Shown here one piece after another: positions 33,025 to 40,453 of a DNA stretch of 40,453 nt. A program made the translations under genes and the position numbers. The stretch spans positions 1 to 40,453 of the forward strand of contig DASUMP010000053.1 in the NCBI GenBank assembly GCA_036277635.1. The letters are read 5' to 3'. Source of the stretch: DASUMP01 sp036277635. Lineage in GTDB: Bacteria; Actinomycetota; Acidimicrobiia; IMCC26256; PALSA-610. The notes beneath the pieces were generated by a model. The model saw only the letters and a program-made list of their open reading frames with translations, ran no database searches and was not told where the DNA came from. Numbering within the stretch: position 1 is the first letter of the stretch; each line of letters opens with the position of its first letter.

Positions 33025-33481
33025 GCTTGTCCTTCACCTCGTCCCAGCTCGCGAGCGTGTGCGAGGTCGGGTCGTCGGCGGGGTCGTCGGGTACCGCGCC
33101 GGGTGCTTCGACGAACTGCACCTCGGTCGGCTCGACCAGCCCCATCGCCCGCGCCCGCTGCACGATCGTCTGCGGCGCCGACCGGGTGGCGACCTCGAGG
33201 CGGAGCTGCTCGTAGCGCAGCTGCTCCTCTTCGCGCTGACGCTCGAGCCGCTCGAGCGTGAACTGACCGTTCACCACGAAGACGCTGAACGCGACGAGCA
33301 GGAACAGCGACAACGCGGCCGACACGGCACCGAGCGCGACCAGCGCGCGCACGCGCCGGCGGTGCGCCACGAGATCGTCGGCGACGCGCAGCCGCGCGCG
33401 CCCCTGCTCCTCGAGCGCACGCGTCGACCGTTCCGGCCGGACGCCCGCGACCACACCCGACGGCGCGACCGTCGCGGTCAT
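33008..33481 (-). CDS. ftsL: FtsL-like divisome protein
   Basis: A 157-residue bitopic protein in the ftsL position between rsmH and ftsI. Seen: a basic cytoplasmic part (1-45), one membrane helix (LVALGAVSAALSLFLLVAFSVFVV) and a short extracytoplasmic coiled coil (QFTLERLERQREEEQLRYEQ, then LRLEV). It ends in a segment ARAMGLVEPTEVQFVEAPG typical of actinobacterial FtsL, plus an acidic tail. It should form a complex with FtsB and FtsQ that activates FtsW-FtsI. The ATG at 33481 overlaps the rsmH TGA (ATGA). FtsL sequences diverge quickly, so the name rests on topology and position. Confidence 0.85.
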   Translation of the reverse strand: MTATVAPSGVVAGVRPERSTRALEEQGRARLRVADDLVAHRRRVRALVALGAVSAALSLFLLVAFSVFVVNGQFTLERLERQREEEQLRYEQLRLEVATRSAPQTIVQRARAMGLVEPTEVQFVEAPGAVPDDPADDPTSHTLASWDEVKDKLVADP

Positions 33482-34455
33482 GGGGCGGCGATCGAGTCGG
33501 GCGCGGCGTTCGGGGCGCCGCCCAACAGCCGTTCCACGGCGCGCAGGCGCGCGCTCTCGGCTCGGGGGTTCTCTGCGATCTCGTCGGCGCCGGGGCGCAG
33601 CGCCCGGCGGGTGAGGACGCGCACCACGCCGGGGGCCGTCGCCGGCTCGACCGGCAGGCCGCGGGGCACCGCCTCGCGCCGGGGTCCCCACGCGTCGAAG
33701 CGCCGCTTCACGATCCGGTCCTCGAGCGAGTGGTACGAGAGCACGAGGATGCGGCCGCCGGGACCGATGAGGTGCACCGACTCGTCGAGCGCCTCCGCCA
33801 GGTTCGGCAGCTCGCGGTTGACCTCCATGCGGATCGCCTGGAACGTGCGGCGCGCCGGGTGCCCGCCGGCGTGGCGCGCCCGCGCCGGGATCGCGTCGCG
33901 GATGACGTCGACGAGCTCGCGCGTCGTGCGCAACGGGCGCGCGCCGACGATGGCGCGCGCGATGCGTCCGGCGTAACGCTCTTCGCCGAACTCGCGGATC
34001 ACCGTGGCGAGGCGGTCCTCGTCGTACTCGTTGACGACGACCGCCGCGGTCAGCGACTGCGCCGCGTCCATCCGCATGTCGAGCGGCGCGTCGAACCGGT
34101 ACGAGAAGCCTCGCTCGGGTCGATCGAGCTGCGGGCTGCTCACACCCAGATCCAGGAGCATTCCCATCACTGTCCCCTCGCCGTGCTGCGAGACGATGTC
34201 CCGCACGTCTTCGAACCCCCCGTGCACGACCTGCACCCGGTCGCCGAAGCGACCGAGGTGGGCGCGTGCGGCTTCGACGGCGTCGGCATCGCGGTCGATG
34301 CCGAGCAGACGGAGATCCGGTCGGGCGTCGAGCACGAGCGCGGCGTGACCACCACCACCGACCGTGCCGTCGACGACCAGCCCGGTCGGGACCGCTCGGA
34401 GGAGCTCCACCACCTCCCGGCCCATCACCGGGCGGTGTCGGAACTCCGCCTCCAC
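33478..34455 (-). CDS. rsmH: RsmH, 16S rRNA m4C1402 methyltransferase
   Basis: SAM-dependent N4-methylation of C1402 in the 16S rRNA decoding centre. 325 residues. Seen: FRHRPVMGREVVELL, VDGTVGGGGHAALVL (SAM loop), LLGIDRDADAVEAA, MLLDLGVSSPQLDRPERGFS, LDMRMD, FQAIRMEVNRELPNLAEAL and ILVLSYHSLEDRIVKRRF. The GTG at 34455 is decided by a strong GAGGGGAGA 5-6 bases upstream; the frame stays open further upstream but would cross a structured leader. That leader has an 18-bp long-range inverted repeat (34497-34614). Confidence 0.96.
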   Translation of the reverse strand: MEAEFRHRPVMGREVVELLRAVPTGLVVDGTVGGGGHAALVLDARPDLRLLGIDRDADAVEAARAHLGRFGDRVQVVHGGFEDVRDIVSQHGEGTVMGMLLDLGVSSPQLDRPERGFSYRFDAPLDMRMDAAQSLTAAVVVNEYDEDRLATVIREFGEERYAGRIARAIVGARPLRTTRELVDVIRDAIPARARHAGGHPARRTFQAIRMEVNRELPNLAEALDESVHLIGPGGRILVLSYHSLEDRIVKRRFDAWGPRREAVPRGLPVEPATAPGVVRVLTRRALRPGADEIAENPRAESARLRAVERLLGGAPNAAPDSIAAP

Positions 34456-34496
34456 GGGTTCTCCCCTCGCCGTGCCGCCGGAGCCACGCCACCAGG

Positions 34497-34614
34497 CCCT
34501 GCTCCAGTCCCCCGACCGACAGGCGCCGCCCGGGATGTCTCCCCGGGTCGGCATCGGCTGGAAGCGGGCGGAGTAGGGGCCTACAACCGCGCCGGCCGGG
34601 GGACTGGAGCAGGG
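34497..34614 (-). promoter_or_regulatory. Structured leader between mraZ and rsmH (long-range 18-bp stem)
   Basis: Arms 34497-34514 and 34597-34614 are perfect 18-base reverse complements (core CCCTGCTCCAGTCCCCCG). They extend to about 21 pairs with one mismatch. The 82-base interior contains a CCCGGG-ATGTCTC-CCCGGG hairpin. The whole lies in the 210-base gap after mraZ; the stem ends about 40 bases before the rsmH GTG. A TTGACA (minus strand, near 34640) precedes it but no good -10 follows. It could be a cis-regulatory RNA comparable to the mraW RNA motif known from some actinobacteria, or a small MITE-like insertion. Confidence 0.65.
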
Positions 34615-34665
34615 TCCGCCGAGACGGCCCCGCTCGATGTCAACGAGTGCGCACCACTCGCACCC

Positions 34666-35094
34666 TCACATTCCCAGTGCCGGGAGCTCGTCGGCGGCGC
34701 TGATGGCGGCCGCACCCACGCGGTCCGCGTCGCGCCAGCGTTCGGCGTCCCAGATCTCGATGTGCAAGAGGTTGCCGACGACCACGACGTCGCGGGTGAG
34801 CCCCGCGAAGTCGCGCAGGTGCGCCGGCACCGCCACCCGGCCTTGCTTGTCGGGTGCGACCTCGAGGGCCCCGGCGAAGAACGAACGAGCCGCTTGCCGC
34901 TCCGTCGCCCCCCGCTGCGCCATGTCCCGCACCCTCTCCGCCACCTTCTCGAACTCCCCGGCGGGGTACACGGCGAGGCACCCGTCGAGTGCCTTCGCCA
35001 TGACCGCTCCCCCGTCGAGCTCGTCTCGGAACCGGGACGGCAGGATCACCCGCCCCTTGGCGTCGAGGGAGTGCTGGAACTCCCCGAGGAACAT
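34666..35094 (-). CDS. mraZ: MraZ, dcw-cluster transcriptional regulator
   Basis: DNA-binding repressor of the dcw cluster. 142 residues with two SpoVT/AbrB-like repeats: MFLGEFQHSLDAKGRVILPS at the N-terminus and LEVAPDKQGRVAVPAHLRDF in the middle. Both carry the DxKGR-type signature (second one D-K-Q-G-R). A C-terminal WDAERW helix follows. ATG at 35094 with AGAGGG just upstream. The promoter region carries five 10-bp-spaced GTGG-type boxes, the expected MraZ operator, so autoregulation is very likely. Confidence 0.97.
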   Translation of the reverse strand: MFLGEFQHSLDAKGRVILPSRFRDELDGGAVMAKALDGCLAVYPAGEFEKVAERVRDMAQRGATERQAARSFFAGALEVAPDKQGRVAVPAHLRDFAGLTRDVVVVGNLLHIEIWDAERWRDADRVGAAAISAADELPALGM

Positions 35095-35135
35095 CCCTCT
35101 CCACCACCTGAGCCGTCTCGTCGGGGGAAATCGAC

Positions 35136-35186
35136 CCCCTAGCCACCACTTCGCGCCACCCTACGCCACTCGCCCCCACCCGTCAA
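35136..35186 (-). promoter_or_regulatory. mraZ/dcw promoter with MraZ box array
   Basis: Minus strand: -35 TTGACG (35186-35181), 17-base spacer, -10 TAGGGT (35163-35158). GTGG repeats occur exactly every 10 bases, at 35179, 35169, 35159 and 35149, with a degenerate GGGG at 35139. MraZ is known to bind such decameric GTGG-type direct repeats. The boxes cover the spacer, the -10 and the start region, so binding should block RNA polymerase. The -35 is also in one arm of GTCAACA (35182-35188)/TGTTGAC (35206-35212), an inverted repeat facing the GNAT gene. Confidence 0.82.
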
Positions 35187-35269
35187 CACTCACACTGACC
35201 ACATCTGTTGACTTCGATCGACACGAGTATCCCACGACAACAGCGACCGGGCGTGGTAGTGCTCATCTG

Positions 35270-35755
35270 ATGGACAGCCCTGGCGCCGCGACCGTGCGGG
35301 CCTACCGCCCGGCCACGGATCGGGCGTGGCTCGCGCCGATGCTCGACGAGGGGTGGGGCGGCCCGTGGATGGCGCGGCGCGGCGAGCTGCTCGACGTGGC
35401 GGCCCTCGACGGGTTCGTCGCGCTGGCCGGCGGGACCCCCGCTGGCGTGCTCACCTACCGACCCGACGGCGACGCGACCGAGCTCGCGTTCCTCTGGGCG
35501 TTCACGATTCGCCGCGGCATCGGCACCGAGCTCGTGCGGACCCTGCTCGCGACCGTGCCCGGTTCGGTCTGGGTCGTCACGACGAACGACAACCTCGCAG
35601 CACTCGCGTTCTACGAGCACACCGGGTTCCGCGTGCGCTCGGTGCGGCCCGGCGCCGTCGACGACGCGCGGGCGCGGCTCAAGCCGTCGATCCCGGTGAT
35701 GAACGCGAACGGCATCCCGTGTCGCGACGAAGTGGAGCTCGTGTTCGAGCGATGA
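35270..35755 (+). CDS. GNAT-family N-acetyltransferase
   Basis: A 161-residue acetyltransferase of unknown substrate. Seen: VRAYRPATDRAWLAPML at the N-terminus, LAFLWAFTIRRGIGTELVRT with the acetyl-CoA loop RRGIGT, and WVVTTNDNLAALAFYEHTGF then RV, the typical GNAT motif B. The C-terminus ends RDEVELVFER as in small-molecule GNATs. ATG at 35270 with no clear Shine-Dalgarno. TAGTGC (35257-35262) lies 7 bases before it, so the message may be leaderless. Monocistronic, divergent from mraZ (175 bases) and convergent with the HNH gene (27 bases). Confidence 0.88.
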   Translation: MDSPGAATVRAYRPATDRAWLAPMLDEGWGGPWMARRGELLDVAALDGFVALAGGTPAGVLTYRPDGDATELAFLWAFTIRRGIGTELVRTLLATVPGSVWVVTTNDNLAALAFYEHTGFRVRSVRPGAVDDARARLKPSIPVMNANGIPCRDEVELVFER

Positions 35756-35782
35756 GCGACGGCGCCAGCAGCGTCGAGTGCG

Positions 35783-36289
35783 TCAGGCGGGGACCGCGGT
35801 GACGCCCAGGTAGGCGTGCCAGGTCGGGTCGACCGTCCCCGCGTGCGCGAGGAACGACATCGACGCGTGCGGCGCGATCGGCGTGCGGCGCAGCACCATG
35901 CCGCACTCCGAGAGCAGGCGGTCCTCCTTGCGGGCGTTGCACGCGCGACACGACGCGACGACGTTCTCCCACGCGTGCAGCCCGCCGCGCGACTTGGGGA
36001 TCACGTGGTCGACGTTCTCGGCCGCGCGCCCGCAGTACTGGCAGCGGCTGCCGTCGCGCGCGAACACGGCGCGCCGCGACAGCGGCACCACGGCGCGGTA
36101 CGGGACCCGCACGAAGTGGTTGAGACGGATGACCGACGGCACCGGCACGACCCGGCGCTCCGAGCGGAACTCGGCACCGTTGCGGTGCAGCACCTCGGCC
36201 TTGTCCTTCAGGACCAACACGACGGCGCGCCGCGCCGAGACCACACACAGCGGCTCATAGCTGGCGTTGAGCAGCAGCGCCCGTGCCAC
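35783..36289 (-). CDS. HNH endonuclease-family protein
   Basis: A 168-residue protein with an N-terminal conserved segment (MARALLLNASYEPLCVVSAR, RAVVLVLKDKAEVL) and an HNH domain. The domain shows RDGSRCQYCG (first zinc CxxC), VDHVIPKSRGG (catalytic His), WENVVASCRACNARK (Asn and second CxxC). This family occurs widely in actinobacteria as a chromosomal single gene whose job is unknown; restriction, repair or RNA work are all possible. The ATG at 36289 starts the conserved segment. It lies 48 bases downstream of the 84-residue conserved gene on the same strand, so the two may be co-transcribed. Confidence 0.88.
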   Translation of the reverse strand: MARALLLNASYEPLCVVSARRAVVLVLKDKAEVLHRNGAEFRSERRVVPVPSVIRLNHFVRVPYRAVVPLSRRAVFARDGSRCQYCGRAAENVDHVIPKSRGGLHAWENVVASCRACNARKEDRLLSECGMVLRRTPIAPHASMSFLAHAGTVDPTWHAYLGVTAVPA

Positions 36290-36337
36290 GGCCGAGGCAC
36301 CTCCTCCGCCTCGCGGCTGGCGGCAGTGTACCGGCGC

Positions 36338-36592
36338 TCAGCGATCGCGCTCGCGGCACCATTCGAGGTACGCGACGACGTCGACGGGGGTCGGCGTGCG
36401 GCCCGCGCCGTACGCGGTGGCCCACCGGAACTCGAGGTACCGACGATCGGGCACCGGCACGAACGGCGGGCGCCGCCACCACCGGCTCGGCGCGAGACGG
36501 TGCAGCTGGACGAGCGCGGTCGCCCACAGTCGCGGGTGGCGGGCGACGGCGAGGACGACTCGCATCCAGAACGTTGCCGCGATCCTGCCCAT
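36338..36592 (-). CDS. Conserved 84-residue hypothetical protein
   Basis: Not assignable to a function. The composition looks coding and ordered: an N-terminal amphipathic helix (MRVVLAVARHPRLWATALVQ), a Trp/Arg/Pro-rich centre (LAPSRWWRRPPFVPVPDRRY) and a C-terminal PVDVVAYLEWCRERDR. No membrane helix long enough to span, no Cys pair. The start is ATG 36592, first in frame. It precedes the HNH gene on the minus strand and is divergent from moxR with a 99-base gap in which I see no clear promoter. Confidence 0.7.
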   Translation of the reverse strand: MGRIAATFWMRVVLAVARHPRLWATALVQLHRLAPSRWWRRPPFVPVPDRRYLEFRWATAYGAGRTPTPVDVVAYLEWCRERDR

Positions 36593-36691
36593 CGGATCGC
36601 ACGGTAGCGTTGGCCGAACCGGTTGCCGGTCCGTGCACCGGCGCGTCCGCCCGCCCGTGGGGTGCCCGTCGGCGGGAACAGGAGGTCAGCG

Positions 36692-37666
36692 TTGGTCCAC
36701 GCCGCGTCTGCACCCGATGCGTCGTTCCGCGACGTCTTCGACCGCCTGTCGGCCCAGATCGAGACGGTGTTGCGCGGCAAGCGCCGCACCGTGCACCTCG
36801 CGCTCGTGTGCCTGTTCGCCGAAGGCCACCTGCTGATCGAAGACGTCCCCGGGGTCGGCAAGACGTCGCTCGCCAAGGCGCTCGCGCGCTCGATCGGCGG
36901 CACGTGGCACCGGATCCAGTTCACGCCCGACCTGCTCCCCTCCGACGTCACCGGCGTCTCGGTGTGGGATCGGGCGCGCAGCGACTTCGAGTTCCGCCCC
37001 GGCGGCGTGTTCGCGAACGTCGTGCTCGCCGACGAGATCAACCGCGCGTCCCCGAAGACGCAGTCGGCGCTGCTCGAGGCGATGGAAGAGCGCCAGGTCA
37101 CCGTCGACGCGCAGACCTACCGGCTCGACGCGCCGTTCATGGTGATCGCGACGCAGAACCCGATCGAGCTCGAGGGCACGTATCCCCTGCCCGAAGCCCA
37201 GCTCGACCGGTTCCTCATGCGGCTGCGCATCGGCTACCCCGACCGCGACGCGGAGATGGCGATCCTCGAGTCGCAAGGCGACACGCACGTGAGCGCCGAA
37301 GACCTCGAACCGGTCACCGACGCGGCGACGATCGTCGGGTGGGCGCGCGAGCTCACCAACGTGCACGTCGCGCCCGAGCTCCAGGGCTACATCGTCGACC
37401 TCGTCGAAGCGACGCGCCACCATCGCGACCTCCTCCTCGGTGCGAGCCCGCGCGGCGCGCTCGCTCTGCAGCGCGCGTCGCGCGCGCTCGCCGCCAGCGT
37501 CGGGCGCTCCTACGTCACGCCTGACGACGTCAAGGCGGTCGCGCCCCCGGTCCTCGAACACCGCTTCGTGCTCTCCCCCGAGGCGCAGATGCGCGGCGTG
37601 TCGACCGGCAGTCTGCTCTCCGGTCTGCTCGACTCGGTGACGGTGCCCGGCACGCGAGAGCTGTGA
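36692..37666 (+). CDS. MoxR-family AAA+ ATPase
   Basis: A 324-residue AAA+ chaperone-like ATPase of the MoxR class. Seen: LLIEDVPGVGKTSLAKALAR (Walker A at about 54-59), FTPDLLPSDVTG, FANVVLADEINRASPKTQSA (Walker B with the following LLEAMEE), VIATQNPIELEGTYPLPEAQ (sensor 1), LDRFLM (arginine finger) and GASPRGALALQRASRALA (sensor 2). The start is a TTG at 36692, chosen because AGGAGGT lies 5 bases upstream. It is followed by a DUF58 gene at a GTGA overlap and then a transglutaminase, the standard MoxR-DUF58-TGase trio, probably assembling or modifying a membrane or wall complex. Confidence 0.94.
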   Translation: MVHAASAPDASFRDVFDRLSAQIETVLRGKRRTVHLALVCLFAEGHLLIEDVPGVGKTSLAKALARSIGGTWHRIQFTPDLLPSDVTGVSVWDRARSDFEFRPGGVFANVVLADEINRASPKTQSALLEAMEERQVTVDAQTYRLDAPFMVIATQNPIELEGTYPLPEAQLDRFLMRLRIGYPDRDAEMAILESQGDTHVSAEDLEPVTDAATIVGWARELTNVHVAPELQGYIVDLVEATRHHRDLLLGASPRGALALQRASRALAASVGRSYVTPDDVKAVAPPVLEHRFVLSPEAQMRGVSTGSLLSGLLDSVTVPGTREL

Positions 37667-38868
37667 GCCGCGGCGCCGTGCTGACCCCGCGCGGATGGTC
37701 GCTGCTCGGCGCGGCGATCGGGCTCTACGCCGGCAGCCGCATCCTCGGACTCGTCCAGCTCGCGGTGCTCGCCGCGGCCGCGGCGCTGCTGCTCGCCGGA
37801 GGGTGGTGGTGGGCGCGCACGCGCTCGGTGGAGCTGCGCGCGACTCGGCACCTCGCCGAGCGTCTCCAAGTCGGCGTCGACGGCCGCGTCGACCTCGAGG
37901 TCACCGCGACGGGCGGCGCGCCCACACCGACGGTCGCGATCGCCGACGCGTTCGACCGCGGGCGGCGTCTGGCGCGGCTCCTGTTGCCGCCGCTGCCGCC
38001 GGGTGCGGTGGCCCGCGCCGCGTACCGGATCCCCACCGAACGCCGCGGGCGCTACGAGATCGGCCCGCTGCGCGCGTCCATCTCCGACCCGTTCGGCGTG
38101 GTCCGGCGCACCGTGCACCTGCTCGGCCCCGAGGAGGTGCTCGTGTACCCGCGGGTCCACGACGTGGTGGCGCCCCCGCACGGCGGCGGCGAAGACGTCG
38201 ATCGCGACGCGCGCCAGGTGCGCGGGCGTCCCGATCCTGCGGGCGACTTCCTGACGCTGCGCGCGTACGCGCCCGGCGACGACCTGCGGCACGTCCACTG
38301 GCGCTCCACCGCGCGCCTCGACGAGCTCATGGTGCGCCAGGGCGAGCTGCGCCGGCGCGCGCCGGCCCGCGTGGTGCTCGACGCGCGTCCGGGGGCGCAC
38401 GACCGGGCGTCGTTCGAGGTCGCGGTCGAAGCGTGCGCGTCGATCGTCACCGCACTCGAGCGCGATCGCCGTCCGGTGCAGGTGCTCACCAGCGCTGGCC
38501 AGCTGCTCGGCCACGCCGGGCAGCGCCACCTCGCCAGCGTCCTCGACGAGCTCGCCGTCGTGGAGACGCGCGGCGCCGACACGTTCGCGGCGCTGCGGTC
38601 GAGCCGGCGCGCCCCGCTGCTCGTCGTGGTCGCGGGCCGCCTGCGGGCCGACGACGTCGCCGCGCTCGGGATGCTCGTGCGGCGCGGCGGCCTGCTCGTC
38701 GTGGTGGCCACGCGCGCCGAGTCGTCGCTCGCGCTGCGAGCCCGCCCTGATCTCCTCGTCGTCCCGGTCACCTCCCACGAGTCGTTCGCCGACGCGTGGA
38801 CCGACGCCGTAGTCCGATGGCAGCACAACGTCCTCCGATCACGTCTGGCTGGCTCCTCGCCGCGCTGA
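37663..38868 (+). CDS. DUF58 protein (MoxR-associated, vWA-like)
   Basis: 401 residues. Seen: two N-terminal hydrophobic segments (GWSLLGAAIGLYAGSRILGL and VQLAVLAAAAALLLAGGWWW), a middle beta-rich region (RRGRYEIGPLRASISDPFGV), then the DUF58 core motif GDDLRHVHWRSTARLDELMV. This is followed by a vWA-like fold (ARVVLDARPGAHDRASFEVA). DUF58 proteins work with MoxR ATPases and may bind metal through a MIDAS-like site; the specific client is unknown. The GTG at 37663 overlaps the moxR stop as GTGA. The transglutaminase gene begins 52 bases before its stop. Confidence 0.93.
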   Translation: MSRGAVLTPRGWSLLGAAIGLYAGSRILGLVQLAVLAAAAALLLAGGWWWARTRSVELRATRHLAERLQVGVDGRVDLEVTATGGAPTPTVAIADAFDRGRRLARLLLPPLPPGAVARAAYRIPTERRGRYEIGPLRASISDPFGVVRRTVHLLGPEEVLVYPRVHDVVAPPHGGGEDVDRDARQVRGRPDPAGDFLTLRAYAPGDDLRHVHWRSTARLDELMVRQGELRRRAPARVVLDARPGAHDRASFEVAVEACASIVTALERDRRPVQVLTSAGQLLGHAGQRHLASVLDELAVVETRGADTFAALRSSRRAPLLVVVAGRLRADDVAALGMLVRRGGLLVVVATRAESSLALRARPDLLVVPVTSHESFADAWTDAVVRWQHNVLRSRLAGSSPR

Positions 38869-40453
38869 GCGCCGCCGCGGGCGCCGGCCTCTTCCGAGTC
38901 TTCGCGGGCTCGGAGTGGACGCTGCCCGCGCTGTTCGTCGCGCTCGCGCCGCACGCGCTCGTCCTCCTCACCCGACGGCGATGGAGCGTCGAGCTGATGG
39001 CCGGCGTCCTCGCGCTCGGCGGCATCGTCGTGGTCAGCGCGATCGTGCATCCGTCGACCACCACGATCGGCGTCCCGTCGTTCCACACGCTGCGTGAGTT
39101 CGCGCGCTCGTTCTCCGAGTCGACCGAGGTGTTGCGTAGCGCGGTCACGCCCGTCGACGCGAGCGGCGACCCCCTCCAGCTCGCGCTGCTCGCGCTGTGG
39201 GCCACGAGCAGCATCGCCGCGTTGCTCCACGCGCGCGCCGTCGTCCTCGGCGCGATCGCGCCGAGCCTCGTGTACTTCGTCGCCATCGGCGCAGTCGGTG
39301 AGGGCTCGTGGCTGGCGACAACCGCCGTCTACGGGATCGCGATCGCGCTGTACCTGCTCGCCTCGCACCAAGAGGACGTGCGCGAGCGGCGCACCTGGTT
39401 CCACACGAAGCACGAGACGCACTCGCGGGTCGTCCCCGGTGGCGCGCTCGCGGCCATCGTCGTCGTGATCGCGGCCCTCGGCGCCGGCCAGCTGCTCCCG
39501 GGCGCGCGCAGCGCGGCCTGGTTCGACTACCGCTCGCTCGGCGAGGGCTCCGGCGACGGCACGTGGCGCACCGTCACCCCACTCGTCGAGATCCGCGGCC
39601 AGCTCGAACAAGACGACGAGGTCGAGCTGTTCACCGTGCGCGCCGAGGAGCCGTCGTACTGGCGCCTCGTCGCGCTCGATCGCTTCGACGGCGAGGTGTG
39701 GGGCCTCGAAGGCGACGCGCCCGACGCCGGTGACGCGCTGCCTCCGGCGCCGAGCCCCGACCAGTCGCGCCGCCTCGTGCAGGAGGTCACGCTCGGCCCG
39801 CTCGCGACGCGCTGGCTCCCCGCCGCGTACCAACCGCGGGCCGTGTCGCTGGACGACGCGCGCGTGATCCCCGAATCGCTGACGCTCGTCGCGGGCGACG
39901 AGGTCGATCCGGGCACCACGTACACGGTCGTCTCCGACATCCCGACGCCGAGCCGGACCGAGCTCCAGTCGTCGCCGTACGTCACCGACGATCCGGAGCT
40001 GGCGCGCTACCTCGAGCTGCCCGGCGACTTCCCCGAGCGCGTCCGGGAGCTCGCGACGGCGATCGTGGGTGGGCAGTCGCCCTACGACGCCGCGCGATCG
40101 TTGCAGCGCTACCTGCGCGACAACTTCGCGTACGACCTGAACGGACCCGCGGGCCACTCCGAGGACGCCCTCGAAGACTTCCTGTTCGAGAGCCGGCGCG
40201 GCTTCTGCGAGCAGTTCTCGGCCGCGTTCGCGGCGATGGGTCGCTCGATCGGACTCCCGACGCGCGTCGCCGTCGGGTTCACGCCCGGCACCCGCGGCAC
40301 CGACGGCGTGTACCGGGTCACCAACCTCGAAGCGCACGCGTGGCCGGAGGTGTTCCTCGCCGGGATCGGCTGGACCGCGTTCGAGCCCACGCCGGGTCGC
40401 TTCGAGCCCACGCCGGGCGACCCGACCGGCACCGGTGCGCTCGCGCCCGACGA
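38817..40453 (+). CDS. Membrane transglutaminase-like (TgpA-type) protein, 3' end cut by window
   Basis: At least 545 residues, open to the right edge. Seen: about five to six N-terminal membrane helices (from TSGWLLAALSAAAGAGLF to ALAAIVVVIAALGAGQLLPG), then an extracytoplasmic region (FTVRAEEPSYWRLVALDRFD and following) and a transglutaminase core. The core has SRRGFCEQFSAAFAAMGRSI (nucleophile C464), RVAVGFTPGT, and NLEAHAWPEVFLAGIGWTAF (H507) followed by EPTPG. The last visible codons are an acidic, Pro/Gly-rich stretch after the core; a terminal membrane helix and DUF4129 tail would be expected beyond. ATG at 38817 lies inside the DUF58 gene (52-base overlap). It is probably part of the MoxR-DUF58 system; substrate unknown. 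Confidence 0.9.
   Translation, partial: MAAQRPPITSGWLLAALSAAAGAGLFRVFAGSEWTLPALFVALAPHALVLLTRRRWSVELMAGVLALGGIVVVSAIVHPSTTTIGVPSFHTLREFARSFSESTEVLRSAVTPVDASGDPLQLALLALWATSSIAALLHARAVVLGAIAPSLVYFVAIGAVGEGSWLATTAVYGIAIALYLLASHQEDVRERRTWFHTKHETHSRVVPGGALAAIVVVIAALGAGQLLPGARSAAWFDYRSLGEGSGDGTWRTVTPLVEIRGQLEQDDEVELFTVRAEEPSYWRLVALDRFDGEVWGLEGDAPDAGDALPPAPSPDQSRRLVQEVTLGPLATRWLPAAYQPRAVSLDDARVIPESLTLVAGDEVDPGTTYTVVSDIPTPSRTELQSSPYVTDDPELARYLELPGDFPERVRELATAIVGGQSPYDAARSLQRYLRDNFAYDLNGPAGHSEDALEDFLFESRRGFCEQFSAAFAAMGRSIGLPTRVAVGFTPGTRGTDGVYRVTNLEAHAWPEVFLAGIGWTAFEPTPGRFEPTPGDPTGTGALAPD

Noticed and set aside
34497..34614. Confident assignment to the mraW RNA motif
   Set aside because: Position and structure fit, but I cannot match the consensus without a covariance search, so it is left as a candidate.
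35208..35233. TTGACT (plus strand) as the GNAT promoter
   Set aside because: No acceptable -10 lies 16-19 bases downstream; TAGTGC next to the ATG is a better candidate but lacks a -35.

Overview
This is a high-GC actinobacterial chromosome segment, most like Acidimicrobiia or a related deep-branching actinomycete. The lineage is inferred from gene content: a mycothiol ligase (mshC), an F420-dependent NADP reductase (npdG), DivIVA and SepF with no FtsA, and a large division and cell wall (dcw) cluster. No tRNA, rRNA, CRISPR array, recognisable insertion sequence or prophage was seen. No gene-free stretch exceeds about 210 bases.

Layout. Bases 1-1689 (minus strand) hold npdG followed by mshC, which runs off the left edge. 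Bases 1707-2866 are an accessory island: a G-quadruplex-prone tract, two tandem palindromic hairpins, a plus-strand gene for an AbiEi-like/DUF559 nuclease-fold protein, and a third hairpin with the same arms. Bases 2885-6403 are dnaE1, preceded by a nested dyad of DnaA-box-like 9-mers. Next come a phosphodiesterase-superfamily gene and a divergent Rrf2 regulator (6578-8175). Then follow rluD, lspA, a histone-H1-like/DksA zinc-finger protein, a DUF167 protein, a four-PAS GGDEF-EAL protein and, on the plus strand, ileS (8200-16998).

From 17014 to 35094 the minus strand carries the dcw cluster. In transcription order it is mraZ, rsmH, ftsL, ftsI, murE, murF, mraY, ftsW, murG, murC, murB, ftsQ, ftsZ, pgeF, yggS, sepF, yggT, divIVA. 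Together these make UDP-MurNAc-pentapeptide with meso-diaminopimelate (MurB, C, E, F), the lipid carriers (MraY, MurG), septal glycan polymerisation and crosslinking (FtsW, FtsI), the Z-ring (FtsZ, SepF) and the polar scaffold (DivIVA). The murD gene, normally between mraY and ftsW, is absent; a 22-bp perfect palindrome sits there instead. The cluster has a clear mraZ promoter with a 10-bp-periodic MraZ box array, a strongly structured rsmH leader and an inverted repeat before ftsZ. Many junctions are 4-base GTGA or ATGA overlaps.

Bases 35270-40453 carry a GNAT acetyltransferase, a minus-strand pair (conserved 84-residue protein, then an HNH nuclease), and a plus-strand moxR, DUF58, transglutaminase operon that runs off the right edge.

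Best candidates for something undescribed: the DUF559 gene bracketed by palindromes (possible selfish cassette), the rsmH leader structure, the murD gap with its palindrome, and the DnaA-box-like dyad before dnaE.
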